Assembly: GCA_020846885.1 (NCBI GenBank)
Contig: JADLDC010000319.1
Span: forward strand, 1-34,198
Origin: Acidobacteriota bacterium
GTDB taxonomy: Bacteria > Acidobacteriota > Blastocatellia > Pyrinomonadales > Pyrinomonadaceae
Length of the DNA: 34,198 nt
Direction of reading: 5' to 3'
In this document: positions 1 to 8,715 of the stretch, piece by piece
Numbering within the stretch: the first letter of the stretch is position 1
Layout of the letters: the number at the start of each line of letters is the position of its first letter
Made by a program: the position numbers and the translations under genes
Notes under the pieces: model-generated
What the model was told of the DNA's origin: nothing
The model's input: only the letters and a program-made list of their open reading frames with translations
The model's database searches: none

Positions 1-2
1 AT

Positions 3-719
3 CACGGCATGAAACAGGTCGCCCACAGCGGCGGAACCGCCGGCTATCAAACCTATCTCGCACGCTATCCGGACAAAAAGCTTTCGGTCGCGGCAATGTG
101 CAATGGCAATCCGCCGTCGTCGGGCACTGTGGCCCACAACATCGTTGACGAGATCTTTGGCCCGTATCCGCAGGCCGCGAAACCACCGGAGCCGGTCGCG
201 ATGACGGAAGACCAGCTAAAGAAATACGTCGGCATTTTCCGGGATGAGCGAACTCATTTTCCGCTTCGGTTCATTATCGACAAGGGTTCACTTAAGTTGG
301 ACTCAACGCAGTTGAAGACCTTGTCTGAAGCAACTTTCATGATCGGAAATCGACGCCTGACATTCACCATCGACAAGAATGGAAACCCGATCGGCGGTCA
401 ATCTGTCGATCCGGCGGGCGCGGTTGATCGCTTTGCCGCAGAAAAGGCCTGGGAGCCGACACCCGCGGATCTGGCAAATTTTACAGGCGCTTGGTATAGC
501 GGCGAGGCTCAGGCTGGCGTGTCGTTCGTGGTCGAAAACGGAAAGGCATTCATCGTAAATAAACCGGTCATAAATATCGAACTGCGGCCGATCTATAAGG
601 ACCACTTTTCCGGCGAAGACTATGTCATCTGGTTTACACGCAATGCCAAAGGAAAGATCGAGCGGATGCACGTCGGCGCGGGAAGAATGCGGGATATGTA
701 TTTTGAAAGAGCTCGCTGA
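3..719 (+). CDS. serine hydrolase / beta-lactamase family protein, C-terminal part (5' truncated by window edge)
   Basis: Reading frame open from the window edge; HSGGTAGYQTYLARYPDKKLSVAAMCN resembles the KTG/HSGG region of class C beta-lactamase-like esterases, followed by a C-terminal lipocalin-like extension. Confidence 0.75.
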   Translation, partial: HGMKQVAHSGGTAGYQTYLARYPDKKLSVAAMCNGNPPSSGTVAHNIVDEIFGPYPQAAKPPEPVAMTEDQLKKYVGIFRDERTHFPLRFIIDKGSLKLDSTQLKTLSEATFMIGNRRLTFTIDKNGNPIGGQSVDPAGAVDRFAAEKAWEPTPADLANFTGAWYSGEAQAGVSFVVENGKAFIVNKPVINIELRPIYKDHFSGEDYVIWFTRNAKGKIERMHVGAGRMRDMYFERAR

Positions 720-1083
720 ATTTTGCCTGGGCTGCTTCAAAGGGCACCGAATTACACGATCGCCTGATCCGGTATTTTGACAAGGGAAGCCTTGCGGCGG
801 CGGGTGCTTGTCAGTGTGAGCAATGTTCTTTTTGCGAAAGGAATTCCGTTATCAGAAATGGGCGATCTCGACGCGCGTTGCTGCCCGGAAATCACATTCG
901 TAAATTGAAGGGGCGCGCGAGCTTCCGGCCGAATTTTGGAACGATCATCCGGGAAACGGGCCGGTTCGTTTGCGCACTGACTCAACAGGACATGACGGAT
1001 TTGATGTCATTTCCAAATTTTGATCGAAATAAGTTAGTAGATCGTCCCGTCCGATGGAGATCAAAAAGAACTAGGAATCAATT

Positions 1084-2052
1084 ATGCAGCTTACCAATTA
1101 CAAAGGCGGCGGCCGGATGATGGCCGCCGGATCGATCTTAATTATGGTGATATTATCCGCTGGCTTTATGCAAGCGCAGAAGACGATGACGAACAACGGC
1201 ATCCTCGGGAAAGATCATTTTGTTAAGAGCAATGGGCTGAAGGTGTATTTGTGGGAAAAATATCATAAGAACTATGCCAAGACGTTCGCGAAGACGAACA
1301 AGGTCGTGCTGCTGGTTCACGGAGCGACGTGGACGGGACGGCCGGATTTTGATCTGCAGATCCGCGACTATTCGCTGATGGATTTTCTAGCGAAGAACGG
1401 CTACGACGTTTGGGCGATAGATATTCATGGTTATGGCCGGTCGGAGAAGACGGACAAGGATTGGTCTGATACAGCATCGGCGGCGGGAGACATTGGCGCG
1501 GCGGTTGATTACATCACGAAGCTCCGCGGCATCGAAAAAATGTCGATCCTCGGTTGGTCCTGGGGAACGCAGACGACGGGCCTCTATACAATGCGGCATC
1601 CGGAAAAGGTCGAAAAGCTGATACTTTACGCAATGGGCTGGAAGGTCCCGCCTGGCGTGAAAGTTCCTCCGCCTCCAACCGAACAGTATCGCGTTACAAA
1701 TGAAGCCGCCGCCCGTTCGGATTTTATCGCCGGCCAATACGAGCCTGATGTCGTTGAGAAATATGTCAGAGAGGCTCTCGCTGAAGTTCCAAAAGCACCT
1801 AATGGCGGCCGAGTTGATATGTCGACCAAACTGCCGATCCTCGATCCTGCGGCGATACGAGTTCCAACATTGATCATCCGGCCCGAAAAGGATTTTCTCA
1901 GCACCGAAGCGCAAACACTGGAGTTCTTCCAAAAACTCGGCACGAATTACAAAAGCTACGCCTTTCTGCCCGACGGCGGCCATGCTATCTTGCTCGAAAA
2001 GAATTATCGAAAATTTCAGAATGTCGTTTTGGGATTTCTGGATCAACCCTGA
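1084..2052 (+). CDS. alpha/beta hydrolase, probably exported (alternative start 1117)
   Basis: LLVHGATWTGRPDF, nucleophile elbow GWSWGTQ, PTLIIRPEKDFLS and DGGHAILLEKN; hydrophobic N-terminus MMAAGSILIMVILSAGFMQAQ. Confidence 0.85.
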   Translation: MQLTNYKGGGRMMAAGSILIMVILSAGFMQAQKTMTNNGILGKDHFVKSNGLKVYLWEKYHKNYAKTFAKTNKVVLLVHGATWTGRPDFDLQIRDYSLMDFLAKNGYDVWAIDIHGYGRSEKTDKDWSDTASAAGDIGAAVDYITKLRGIEKMSILGWSWGTQTTGLYTMRHPEKVEKLILYAMGWKVPPGVKVPPPPTEQYRVTNEAAARSDFIAGQYEPDVVEKYVREALAEVPKAPNGGRVDMSTKLPILDPAAIRVPTLIIRPEKDFLSTEAQTLEFFQKLGTNYKSYAFLPDGGHAILLEKNYRKFQNVVLGFLDQP

Positions 2053-2073
2053 TCCTGTGCCATACCAACCAAT

Positions 2074-3942
2074 ATGAAACGCTGCCCGCAGTGTGCCCGA
2101 GATTACAATGACGACTCGTTAAGCTTCTGCCTCGACGACGGATCAGAACTCCTCTTCGGCCCCGCGTCAGGCAGGTCAGAACCGGGAACGATAGCGACCG
2201 GGTTCTTGTCAGGCGACGAACCCGCAACGGCGATCCAGTCAGAACCGCCTGCGTTAGCGGGCGGCCAGTTCACGGGCGAATCGAAGACGGCGATCTTGTC
2301 AGAACCACCTGCGATAGCGGGTGGTTTAATTGGGATGACAGACGAGTCGCAGTTGAACACCGCTATTCTTCAACCACCCGCTACCGCAGGTGGTTCTGAC
2401 TCGAAGGAAAGGCAGAGCCTTTCCCCAAATAGGGCGGCGGAGCCGCGAGGGAAAGTAGGCAGTAGGCGGATGCAGTTGGCAGTTGCCGTGATCGCCGTTT
2501 TGATTCTCGTTGGCGGATTTTTCGGTTTTCGATACTTCACCTCATCGAATTCGGGATCGATCAATTCCATTGCCGTCCTGCCTTTTGAAAACCGAAGCGG
2601 AAATGCGGACACCGAATACTTGAGCGATGGATTGGCCGAGTCGCTGATCTATCGTTTATCGCAATTGCCCGATCTGAAAGTTAGTCCGACGAGTTCGGTA
2701 TTTCGTTATAAAGGCAAAGAAGCCGACCCGCAAGTTGTCGCCAAGGAATTGGGAGTTGATTCGGTGATGACCGGACGCATCACCGGGCGCGGCGATGAAT
2801 TTACCATCAGCGTCAATCTGGTCGATACACGAAACGGCAAATCGCTTTGGGGCGAACAGTATGAACGCAAGCAGTCGGAGCTGCTCACCACGCAACGCGA
2901 GATCGCAACGGAGATCGCGAATAAGCTGCAACTGAAATTGTCGGGCGAAGAGCGAGGGCTTACCAAACAATACACGACGAGCAACGAGGCATATCAGCTT
3001 TACATGAAGGGCCGTTACCAATGGAATCAGCGAACTGGAAATTCCCTAAAACAAGCGGCCGACTTTTTCAACCAGGCGGTAGAAAAGGATCCGGATTTCG
3101 CGCTTGCGTATTCGGGCTTGGCGGAAAGTTATACGCTGTTCGGGGTTTACAGCGTCGCGGCGCCGCTAGACGCGATGCCGAAAGCGAAGGCGGCGGCTCT
3201 GCGGGCGATCGAACTCGATGATTCGCTGGCTGAAACCCACGTTGCGCTCGGAATCTATTATTCAAACTTTGCATGGAATCAGCCCGCCGCCGAAAAGGAA
3301 TTTCGCCGCGCGATCGAACTGAATCCAAATTACGCGACCGCCCATCAGCAGTTCGGTGTAGAATGCCTGACCGCGATGAGCAGGTTCGACGAAGCCGTGA
3401 CGGAAGGGAAACGCGCCGAAGAACTCGACCCGCTTTCGCCGATCATCGGCGCGGATCTGGGTCATATTCTAACGAGGGCCAGACGATTTGATGAATCTGT
3501 TGCACAGCTCGATCGCGTTCTCGCGCTCGATCCGAATTTCTGGGTTACATATTGGTATTTAGGAATGGCTTATCAGGGCAAAGGTCAGTATGCGGAAGCT
3601 GTTTCGGCCTACAGAAAAGGGATGGCATTGAACCGCAGTGAGTGGCTGAAAGCCTTGCTCATAAATTCATTGGTGAAAACGGGCGAACGTCAGGAAGCCG
3701 TCAAACTGCTCAATGAATTACAAGCGGAATCGGAGAGCCGCTACGTTTCGGGTTCGGCGCTTGCCATCGCCTACGGCTCGCTCGGCGAAAAGGATAAAGC
3801 CTTTGCCTACCTGAACAAAGACGTTGACGAACGAGCCTCGCGCCCGGCAGTATTTTCAGTCAATCCGGTTTGGGACGACCTGCGCGAAGACCCGCGTTTC
3901 GCCGAAGTCCTGCGCCGCGTCGAAGCGGGAAAGATGGACTGA
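2074..3942 (+). CDS. Cys-motif + TM + TolB/FlgO-like + TPR protein (array member 1)
   Basis: MKRCPQCARDYNDDSLSFCLDDGSELL; TM LAVAVIAVLILVGGFFGF; SIAVLPFENRSGNADTEYLSDGLAESL; TPR repeats; RxDPRF near the C-terminus. Confidence 0.9.
   Translation: MKRCPQCARDYNDDSLSFCLDDGSELLFGPASGRSEPGTIATGFLSGDEPATAIQSEPPALAGGQFTGESKTAILSEPPAIAGGLIGMTDESQLNTAILQPPATAGGSDSKERQSLSPNRAAEPRGKVGSRRMQLAVAVIAVLILVGGFFGFRYFTSSNSGSINSIAVLPFENRSGNADTEYLSDGLAESLIYRLSQLPDLKVSPTSSVFRYKGKEADPQVVAKELGVDSVMTGRITGRGDEFTISVNLVDTRNGKSLWGEQYERKQSELLTTQREIATEIANKLQLKLSGEERGLTKQYTTSNEAYQLYMKGRYQWNQRTGNSLKQAADFFNQAVEKDPDFALAYSGLAESYTLFGVYSVAAPLDAMPKAKAAALRAIELDDSLAETHVALGIYYSNFAWNQPAAEKEFRRAIELNPNYATAHQQFGVECLTAMSRFDEAVTEGKRAEELDPLSPIIGADLGHILTRARRFDESVAQLDRVLALDPNFWVTYWYLGMAYQGKGQYAEAVSAYRKGMALNRSEWLKALLINSLVKTGERQEAVKLLNELQAESESRYVSGSALAIAYGSLGEKDKAFAYLNKDVDERASRPAVFSVNPVWDDLREDPRFAEVLRRVEAGKMD
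2298..2400 (+). repeat. inverted pair of palindromic repeats within CDS (GTCAGAACCACCTGCGATAGCGGGTGG ... CCACCCGCTACCGCAGGTGGTTCTGAC)
   Basis: Direct reading; translated as SEPPAIAGG ... QPPATAGGSD. A further single copy lies at 2239-2265 and a related SEPGTIATG-type copy at 2175-2206. Confidence 0.9.
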
Positions 3943-4003
3943 GTTGAGCGAAGGCCCGCGATTTAAAGACCTGCCGTGAAACGGATGGGTTTGCCGGTAA
4001 GAG
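3943..4003 (+). pseudogene. remnant of the 3' tail of a TPR paralog
   Basis: EGPRFKDL (frame 1) then VKRMGLPV (shifted frame), matching RDEPRFKELVRKVGFPE*/RDDPRFAAMVKRLNLPE* of intact array members. Confidence 0.7.
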
Positions 4004-4008
4004 CGTTT

Positions 4009-5052
4009 ATGAGTTCGGAGCCGATCATTACAAACGAATACTCTGAGTTTATCTCAGGGTTGAAAGCCGATGTACGGCGGTCGCGGGTCAAGGCGGCGCT
4101 TGCGGTCAATCGCGAACTTGTTTTGCTTTATTGGCGGATCGGCAACGGCATTTTGGCAAAGCAGAAAGAACTCGGCTGGGGAGCCAAGGTCGTTGAGCAA
4201 ATATCGCTCGATCTCCGGCTGGAGTTTCCGGAGATGAAGGGGTTTTCGCGAACAAACCTGCTTTATATGAGAAGTTTCGCCGAAAACCATCCCGATTATG
4301 CATTTGTCCAGCAAGTTGCTGGACAAATACCGTGGTTCCACAACTGCGTAATTCTCGACAAGGTAAAAGACCAGCAAGAGCGGGAATTTTATATTAACAA
4401 AACCATCGAAAACGGCTGGAGCCGCAATGTTTTAGAGATACAGATCGAATCTGGATTGTATCTACGCCAAGGAAAAGCGATCACGAATTTTGAACTGACA
4501 TTGCCAAAACCGCAATCCGACCTTGCCCAACAGCTTTTGAAAAGCCCGTATAATTTTGATTTTCTCGGCCTGACGGACGAGGCTCACGAACGCGACATCG
4601 AGGCCGCGATGATGCGTCACACACGCGATTATCTGCTCGAACTCGGTGTCGGCTTTGCATTTGTCGGCAGCCAATACCGACTCGACGTGGGCGGCGAGGA
4701 GTTTTTTATCGATCAGCTTTTTTATCATCTGAAGCTCCGATGTTATTTCGTTTTGGAGCTAAAAGCAGGTAAATTCAAGCCGGAATATCTTGGCAAACTC
4801 AATTTCTATCTTTCGGCGATCGACGACCTGCTGCGCGACGACGGCGACAATCTCAGTGTCGGCCTGATCTTATGCCGGGCCGAAAACAAAACGGTGGCCG
4901 AATATGCCCTGCGCGATATGGCAAAACCGATCGGCATTTCAAGTTATGAACTGACGAGGATTCTCCCCGAAAATTTGCGTGGGACTCTCCCAACCATCGA
5001 AGAGATCGAGGCAGAATTAGAGACGGTAAAGATCCGCGATGAGAATTTATGA
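4009..5052 (+). CDS. DUF1016 / YhcG-like PDDEXK nuclease family protein
   Basis: YWRIGNGILAKQKELGWGAKVVEQISLDL, GFSRTNLLYMRSFAE, FIDQLFYHLKLRCYFVLELKAGKFKPEYLGKLNFYLSAID. The ORF-track start at 3976 (GTG) would include the upstream paralog-tail remnant, so ATG 4009 is preferred. Confidence 0.9.
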   Translation: MSSEPIITNEYSEFISGLKADVRRSRVKAALAVNRELVLLYWRIGNGILAKQKELGWGAKVVEQISLDLRLEFPEMKGFSRTNLLYMRSFAENHPDYAFVQQVAGQIPWFHNCVILDKVKDQQEREFYINKTIENGWSRNVLEIQIESGLYLRQGKAITNFELTLPKPQSDLAQQLLKSPYNFDFLGLTDEAHERDIEAAMMRHTRDYLLELGVGFAFVGSQYRLDVGGEEFFIDQLFYHLKLRCYFVLELKAGKFKPEYLGKLNFYLSAIDDLLRDDGDNLSVGLILCRAENKTVAEYALRDMAKPIGISSYELTRILPENLRGTLPTIEEIEAELETVKIRDENL

Positions 5053-6923
5053 AACGATGCCCGCAATGCGGCCGAGAGTATGACAATACGATGATGTTCT
5101 GTCTCGATGACGGAGCCGAGTTGCTTTACGGCCCCGCAAGGTCAGAACCGGGAGCGGTAGCGACTGGGGTCCCGTCCGGCGATGAACCCGCAACCGCCAT
5201 CTTGTCAGAACCGCCTGCGTCAGCGGGCGGCCAGTTCGTTGGCGAGTCGGCAACCGCGATCTTGTCAGAACCGCCTGCGATAGCGGGTGGTTTAACTTGC
5301 ACAACAGACGACGCGGAGTTAAAAACGGCCATTCTTCAACCACCCGCTACCGCAGGTGGTTCTGACTCGACGGAATGGCAGAGCCTTTCCGCAAATCGGG
5401 TGGCAAAGCCGCGGGGGAAAGTCGGCAGTCGGCAGTGGCAGTTGGCTGCGGTCGGATTTACCGCGTTGGTTCTTATCGGCGGGTTCTTTGCGTACAAATA
5501 TTTCGCTCCAACACAACAGATCGAATCGATCGCGGTAATGCCGTTCGTAAATGAGAGCGGGAATGCGGATGTCGAATATTTGTCGGACGGCATGACTGAG
5601 ACTCTCATTAGCAGTTTGTCGAACATTCCCAATTTATCGGTAAAGGCGAGAAGCACGGTTTTTTATTACAAGGGCAAAGAGGCTTCGCCGAAGATGATCG
5701 GTGAAGAGTTGAAGGTGCAGGCGGTTTTGTTGGGCAGAGTCTCCCAACGCGGTGACGATCTGAAATTGAGTCTGGAACTCGTCAACACCGGAACTCAGGA
5801 TGTGATATGGAGCCAGCAATATAATCGTAAACAATCCGACCTGGTTTCATTGCAAAGCGAGATCGCCAAAACTGTATCGGACAAACTTCGTTCGAAATTA
5901 ACCGCGACTGAACAGGAGCGGGTCAGCAAGACCAACACGAGTAGTTCCGAGGCACAGCAGCTTTACCTGAAAGGGCGTTTTCATTGGAGCAAAAGAACGA
6001 CCGAGGACTTTCAAAGAGCCAGAGAGTATTTCCAGCAAGCGATCGCGGCTGACCCGAACTTCGCACTCGCACACACGGGACTCGCCGACACTTTGGCATT
6101 GATGCCGTATTACGGTGCATTCAGGCCAAACGAATATATGCCTCTGGCAAAACAGGCGGCACAGAAAGCTCTCGAAATTGACCCGAATTCGGCGGAAGCC
6201 CACGCTTCGCTCGGTCAGATCTTGACCAACTATGATTACGATCTTAAAGGTGCTGAGAGAGAGCTAAAGAGGGCGATTGAACTCGACCCTAAGTACCCGT
6301 CAGCATATCAGTGGCTTGCAGAGGTCTATCATTTTTCGGGAAATGGCGACCAGTCGCTTTCGGAGATAAATAAAGCTATTGAACTTGACCCGTTGTCGAT
6401 GGTCATAAATAACCAAAAAGGTAGAGTGATTGATTTTGGAAGCAAGCGGGACGAAGCAATTGTTCAGTTTAAGAAAACCATTGAGTTGTTTCCGGACGCA
6501 GCGAGTCCTCACAATAACCTCTCCGACGTTTATGAAGCCAAGGGTATGTATTCCGAGGCAGTTGAACAACGTCTTATCCAGCTCAAACTACTCTTTGGCG
6601 TTAGTCCGGAAAACATCAAAGACCTCCAACTAGCTTTTGAAAAAGACGGTTACAAGGGTTTTGTGCAAAAGCAAATAGACATTCAACTGGACACTCAGAG
6701 ATCAATTCTGGAGAAGGATAAAAATGCTTATCTACCGGCCTTTCGAATTGCGGAAGCCTATTCCCGTCTCGGGGACAAAGATAAAGCGTTGGAATACCTG
6801 AACAAAGCGTATGATCAACGCGAACCACAGATCGCAGAACTCAAAATCCGATTGCCACTTAATGTTCTGCGAGACGAACCGCGATTTAAGGAATTGGTCA
6901 GGAAGGTCGGGTTTCCCGAATAG
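5049..6923 (+). CDS. Cys-motif + TM + TolB/FlgO-like + TPR protein (array member 2)
   Basis: MKRCPQCGREYDNTMMFCLDDGAELLYGP; TM AAVGFTALVLIGGFFAY; SIAVMPFVNESGNADVEYLSDGMTETL; TPRs; DEPRFKELVRKVGFPE*. Confidence 0.9.
   Translation: MKRCPQCGREYDNTMMFCLDDGAELLYGPARSEPGAVATGVPSGDEPATAILSEPPASAGGQFVGESATAILSEPPAIAGGLTCTTDDAELKTAILQPPATAGGSDSTEWQSLSANRVAKPRGKVGSRQWQLAAVGFTALVLIGGFFAYKYFAPTQQIESIAVMPFVNESGNADVEYLSDGMTETLISSLSNIPNLSVKARSTVFYYKGKEASPKMIGEELKVQAVLLGRVSQRGDDLKLSLELVNTGTQDVIWSQQYNRKQSDLVSLQSEIAKTVSDKLRSKLTATEQERVSKTNTSSSEAQQLYLKGRFHWSKRTTEDFQRAREYFQQAIAADPNFALAHTGLADTLALMPYYGAFRPNEYMPLAKQAAQKALEIDPNSAEAHASLGQILTNYDYDLKGAERELKRAIELDPKYPSAYQWLAEVYHFSGNGDQSLSEINKAIELDPLSMVINNQKGRVIDFGSKRDEAIVQFKKTIELFPDAASPHNNLSDVYEAKGMYSEAVEQRLIQLKLLFGVSPENIKDLQLAFEKDGYKGFVQKQIDIQLDTQRSILEKDKNAYLPAFRIAEAYSRLGDKDKALEYLNKAYDQREPQIAELKIRLPLNVLRDEPRFKELVRKVGFPE
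5141..5366 (+). repeat. cluster of palindromic repeats inside CDS (5141-5172, 5204-5232, 5264-5295, 5337-5366 inverted)
   Basis: Direct reading; translated SEPGAVATG, SEPPASAGG, SEPPAIAGG, QPPATAGGSD. Confidence 0.9.
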
Positions 6924-6933
6924 AATTTAGCCT

Positions 6934-8709
6934 ATGAAACGATGCCTTGAATGCGGCCGCGATTACGACAATTCGATGATGTTCTGTCTCGATGACGGAG
7001 CAGAACTTCTCTACGGCCCGGCGGTGTCAGAACCGGGAGCGATAGCGACTGGATCCTCAGCCGATGAACCGCAAACTGCAATACTTCACTCCACGGCGGC
7101 TCCGGGCGATGCCCCGACCCGTGCGCAGATTCACACTACGGAGCAGACTTCGGTCTTTCCGCGAGGAGCGGAGGCAGAGCCTCGGGAATCTTTGGGCGAC
7201 TCGACGGAAAAGCGTAGCTTTTCCGCACATCGAGCGGCAAAGCCGCTGATAGCCGTGTTCGCCGTTGTGCTTCTTGTAGTTCTTGCCGGCGGATTTTTTG
7301 GATATCGATATTTCAGCTCGTCAGATTCGGGAACGATCAACTCTATCGCGGTTCTTCCGTTTCAAAACCGGAGCGATGATGCGGATACGGAATATTTGTC
7401 CGATGGGCTGGCCGAATCGTTGATATTTCGTTTGACGCAGTTGCCGGGATTGAAGGTCAGTCCGACGAGTTCGGTGATGCGATATAAGGGGAACGAGACT
7501 GATCTTGCCAAGATCGCAAGCGAGCTTGGGGTTGATTCGGTAATGACGGGGCGGCTTGTCAAGCGGGGCGATAATCTGGACATCGCGGTCGAGCTTGTCG
7601 ATACACGAAACAACAAATCGCTTTGGGGTGAACAATATCAGCGAAAGATGTCCGATCTTCTTGAGACACAGCGAGATATTGCCGCAACCATCGTTCAAAA
7701 GCTTCAGTTAAAACTCAAAGGCGACGAGAAGGGCATTACAAAAAAATACACCGACAGCAACGAGGCATATCAGCTCTGGATGAAGGCCAGATTTCATTTT
7801 GCTAAACGCACAAAAGTCGATATCGAGCGAAGCATCGACCTTTTTCAACAGGCGATAAAGCTTGATTCGAATTTTGCTTTAGCATACGTCGGCGTTGCCG
7901 AATCGTATTCCGTGATGCCTTCGTTCCCTTATATGTCACCAAAGGAAGCGACGCCGCTTGCAAAGGCGGCCGTTGAGAAGGCTCTTGAACTCGACCCGGA
8001 TTTGCCTGAGGCCCATACGGTCGCCGGAATGATCGCCGCCACTTACGACTGGGATTGGGCAAAGGCCGAAAGCGAATTCAAGCGCGGGATCGAGCTCGAC
8101 CCAAATCTTGCGATTACGCATTACCGCTATGCATGGACGTATTTAAGTCCGTTGGGCCGTCATGATGAAGCCATCGCCGAAATGAAGCGTGCGATGGAAT
8201 TGGAACCACTTTCCGTAATCCAGGGAGCAAATTTTGCGGGAGTTCTACTCTACGCGCGACGATTTGACGACGCGGTCGATCAGGCCAAAAAGACCTATGA
8301 CCTCGACCCGACACATATCGGAGGAAAAAACTGGCTCGCTCATGCTTACAACATAAAGGGAATGTATGCTGAATCGCTCGCGATAACGGAACCGACGCTT
8401 CGGGGCGATGCCGTTCCGCTGCGCGGCCCGGCGGCGTTCGCCTATGCCAAAACCGGCCGGCGGCAGGAAGCCGTTGCCTTGCTAAATCTGTCGAAGGAGT
8501 CCGAAAAAACTAAGTACGTCATAAATTACTGGCTGGCGATCGACTATGCCGCGCTTGGCGATAAAGACGCGGCCTTTGCCGAACTCGAAAAGGCATTTCA
8601 GGCCCGCGACTGGTTTCTCCAGCGGCTAAAGGTCGATCCATTCATGGACCCGCTCCGCGACGACCCGCGATTCAGCGAGATGGTAAAGCGACTCAATCTG
8701 CCGGAATAG
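6934..8709 (+). CDS. Cys-motif + TM + TolB/FlgO-like + TPR protein (array member 3)
   Basis: MKRCLECGRDYDNSMMFCLDDGAELLYGP; TM IAVFAVVLLVVLAGGFFGY; SIAVLPFQNRSDDADTEYLSDGLAESL; RDDPRFSEMVKRLNLPE*. Confidence 0.9.
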   Translation: MKRCLECGRDYDNSMMFCLDDGAELLYGPAVSEPGAIATGSSADEPQTAILHSTAAPGDAPTRAQIHTTEQTSVFPRGAEAEPRESLGDSTEKRSFSAHRAAKPLIAVFAVVLLVVLAGGFFGYRYFSSSDSGTINSIAVLPFQNRSDDADTEYLSDGLAESLIFRLTQLPGLKVSPTSSVMRYKGNETDLAKIASELGVDSVMTGRLVKRGDNLDIAVELVDTRNNKSLWGEQYQRKMSDLLETQRDIAATIVQKLQLKLKGDEKGITKKYTDSNEAYQLWMKARFHFAKRTKVDIERSIDLFQQAIKLDSNFALAYVGVAESYSVMPSFPYMSPKEATPLAKAAVEKALELDPDLPEAHTVAGMIAATYDWDWAKAESEFKRGIELDPNLAITHYRYAWTYLSPLGRHDEAIAEMKRAMELEPLSVIQGANFAGVLLYARRFDDAVDQAKKTYDLDPTHIGGKNWLAHAYNIKGMYAESLAITEPTLRGDAVPLRGPAAFAYAKTGRRQEAVALLNLSKESEKTKYVINYWLAIDYAALGDKDAAFAELEKAFQARDWFLQRLKVDPFMDPLRDDPRFSEMVKRLNLPE

Positions 8710-8715
8710 AAATTT

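Noticed and set aside
720-1083. Intergenic region with small ORFs (752-985 -, 878-1120 +)
   Set aside because: No recognisable protein or RNA signal; short unsupported ORFs only.
1387-2046. Long minus-strand ORFs opposite conserved genes (1387-2046, 16467-17384, 22385-23281, 28432-29163)
   Set aside because: Each overlaps a clearly conserved + strand protein family and its translation matches no recognisable family.
2103-2360. Antisense ORFs across the array (e.g. 2103-2360 -, 5126-5332 -) containing PPAxAGG peptides
   Set aside because: They arise because the palindromic repeat codes the same peptide on both strands; no independent start or coding context.
3976-4008. GTG start at 3976 for the DUF1016 protein
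   Set aside because: The added residues (KRMGLPVRAF) are the relic tail of a TPR paralog; ATG 4009 is more likely.
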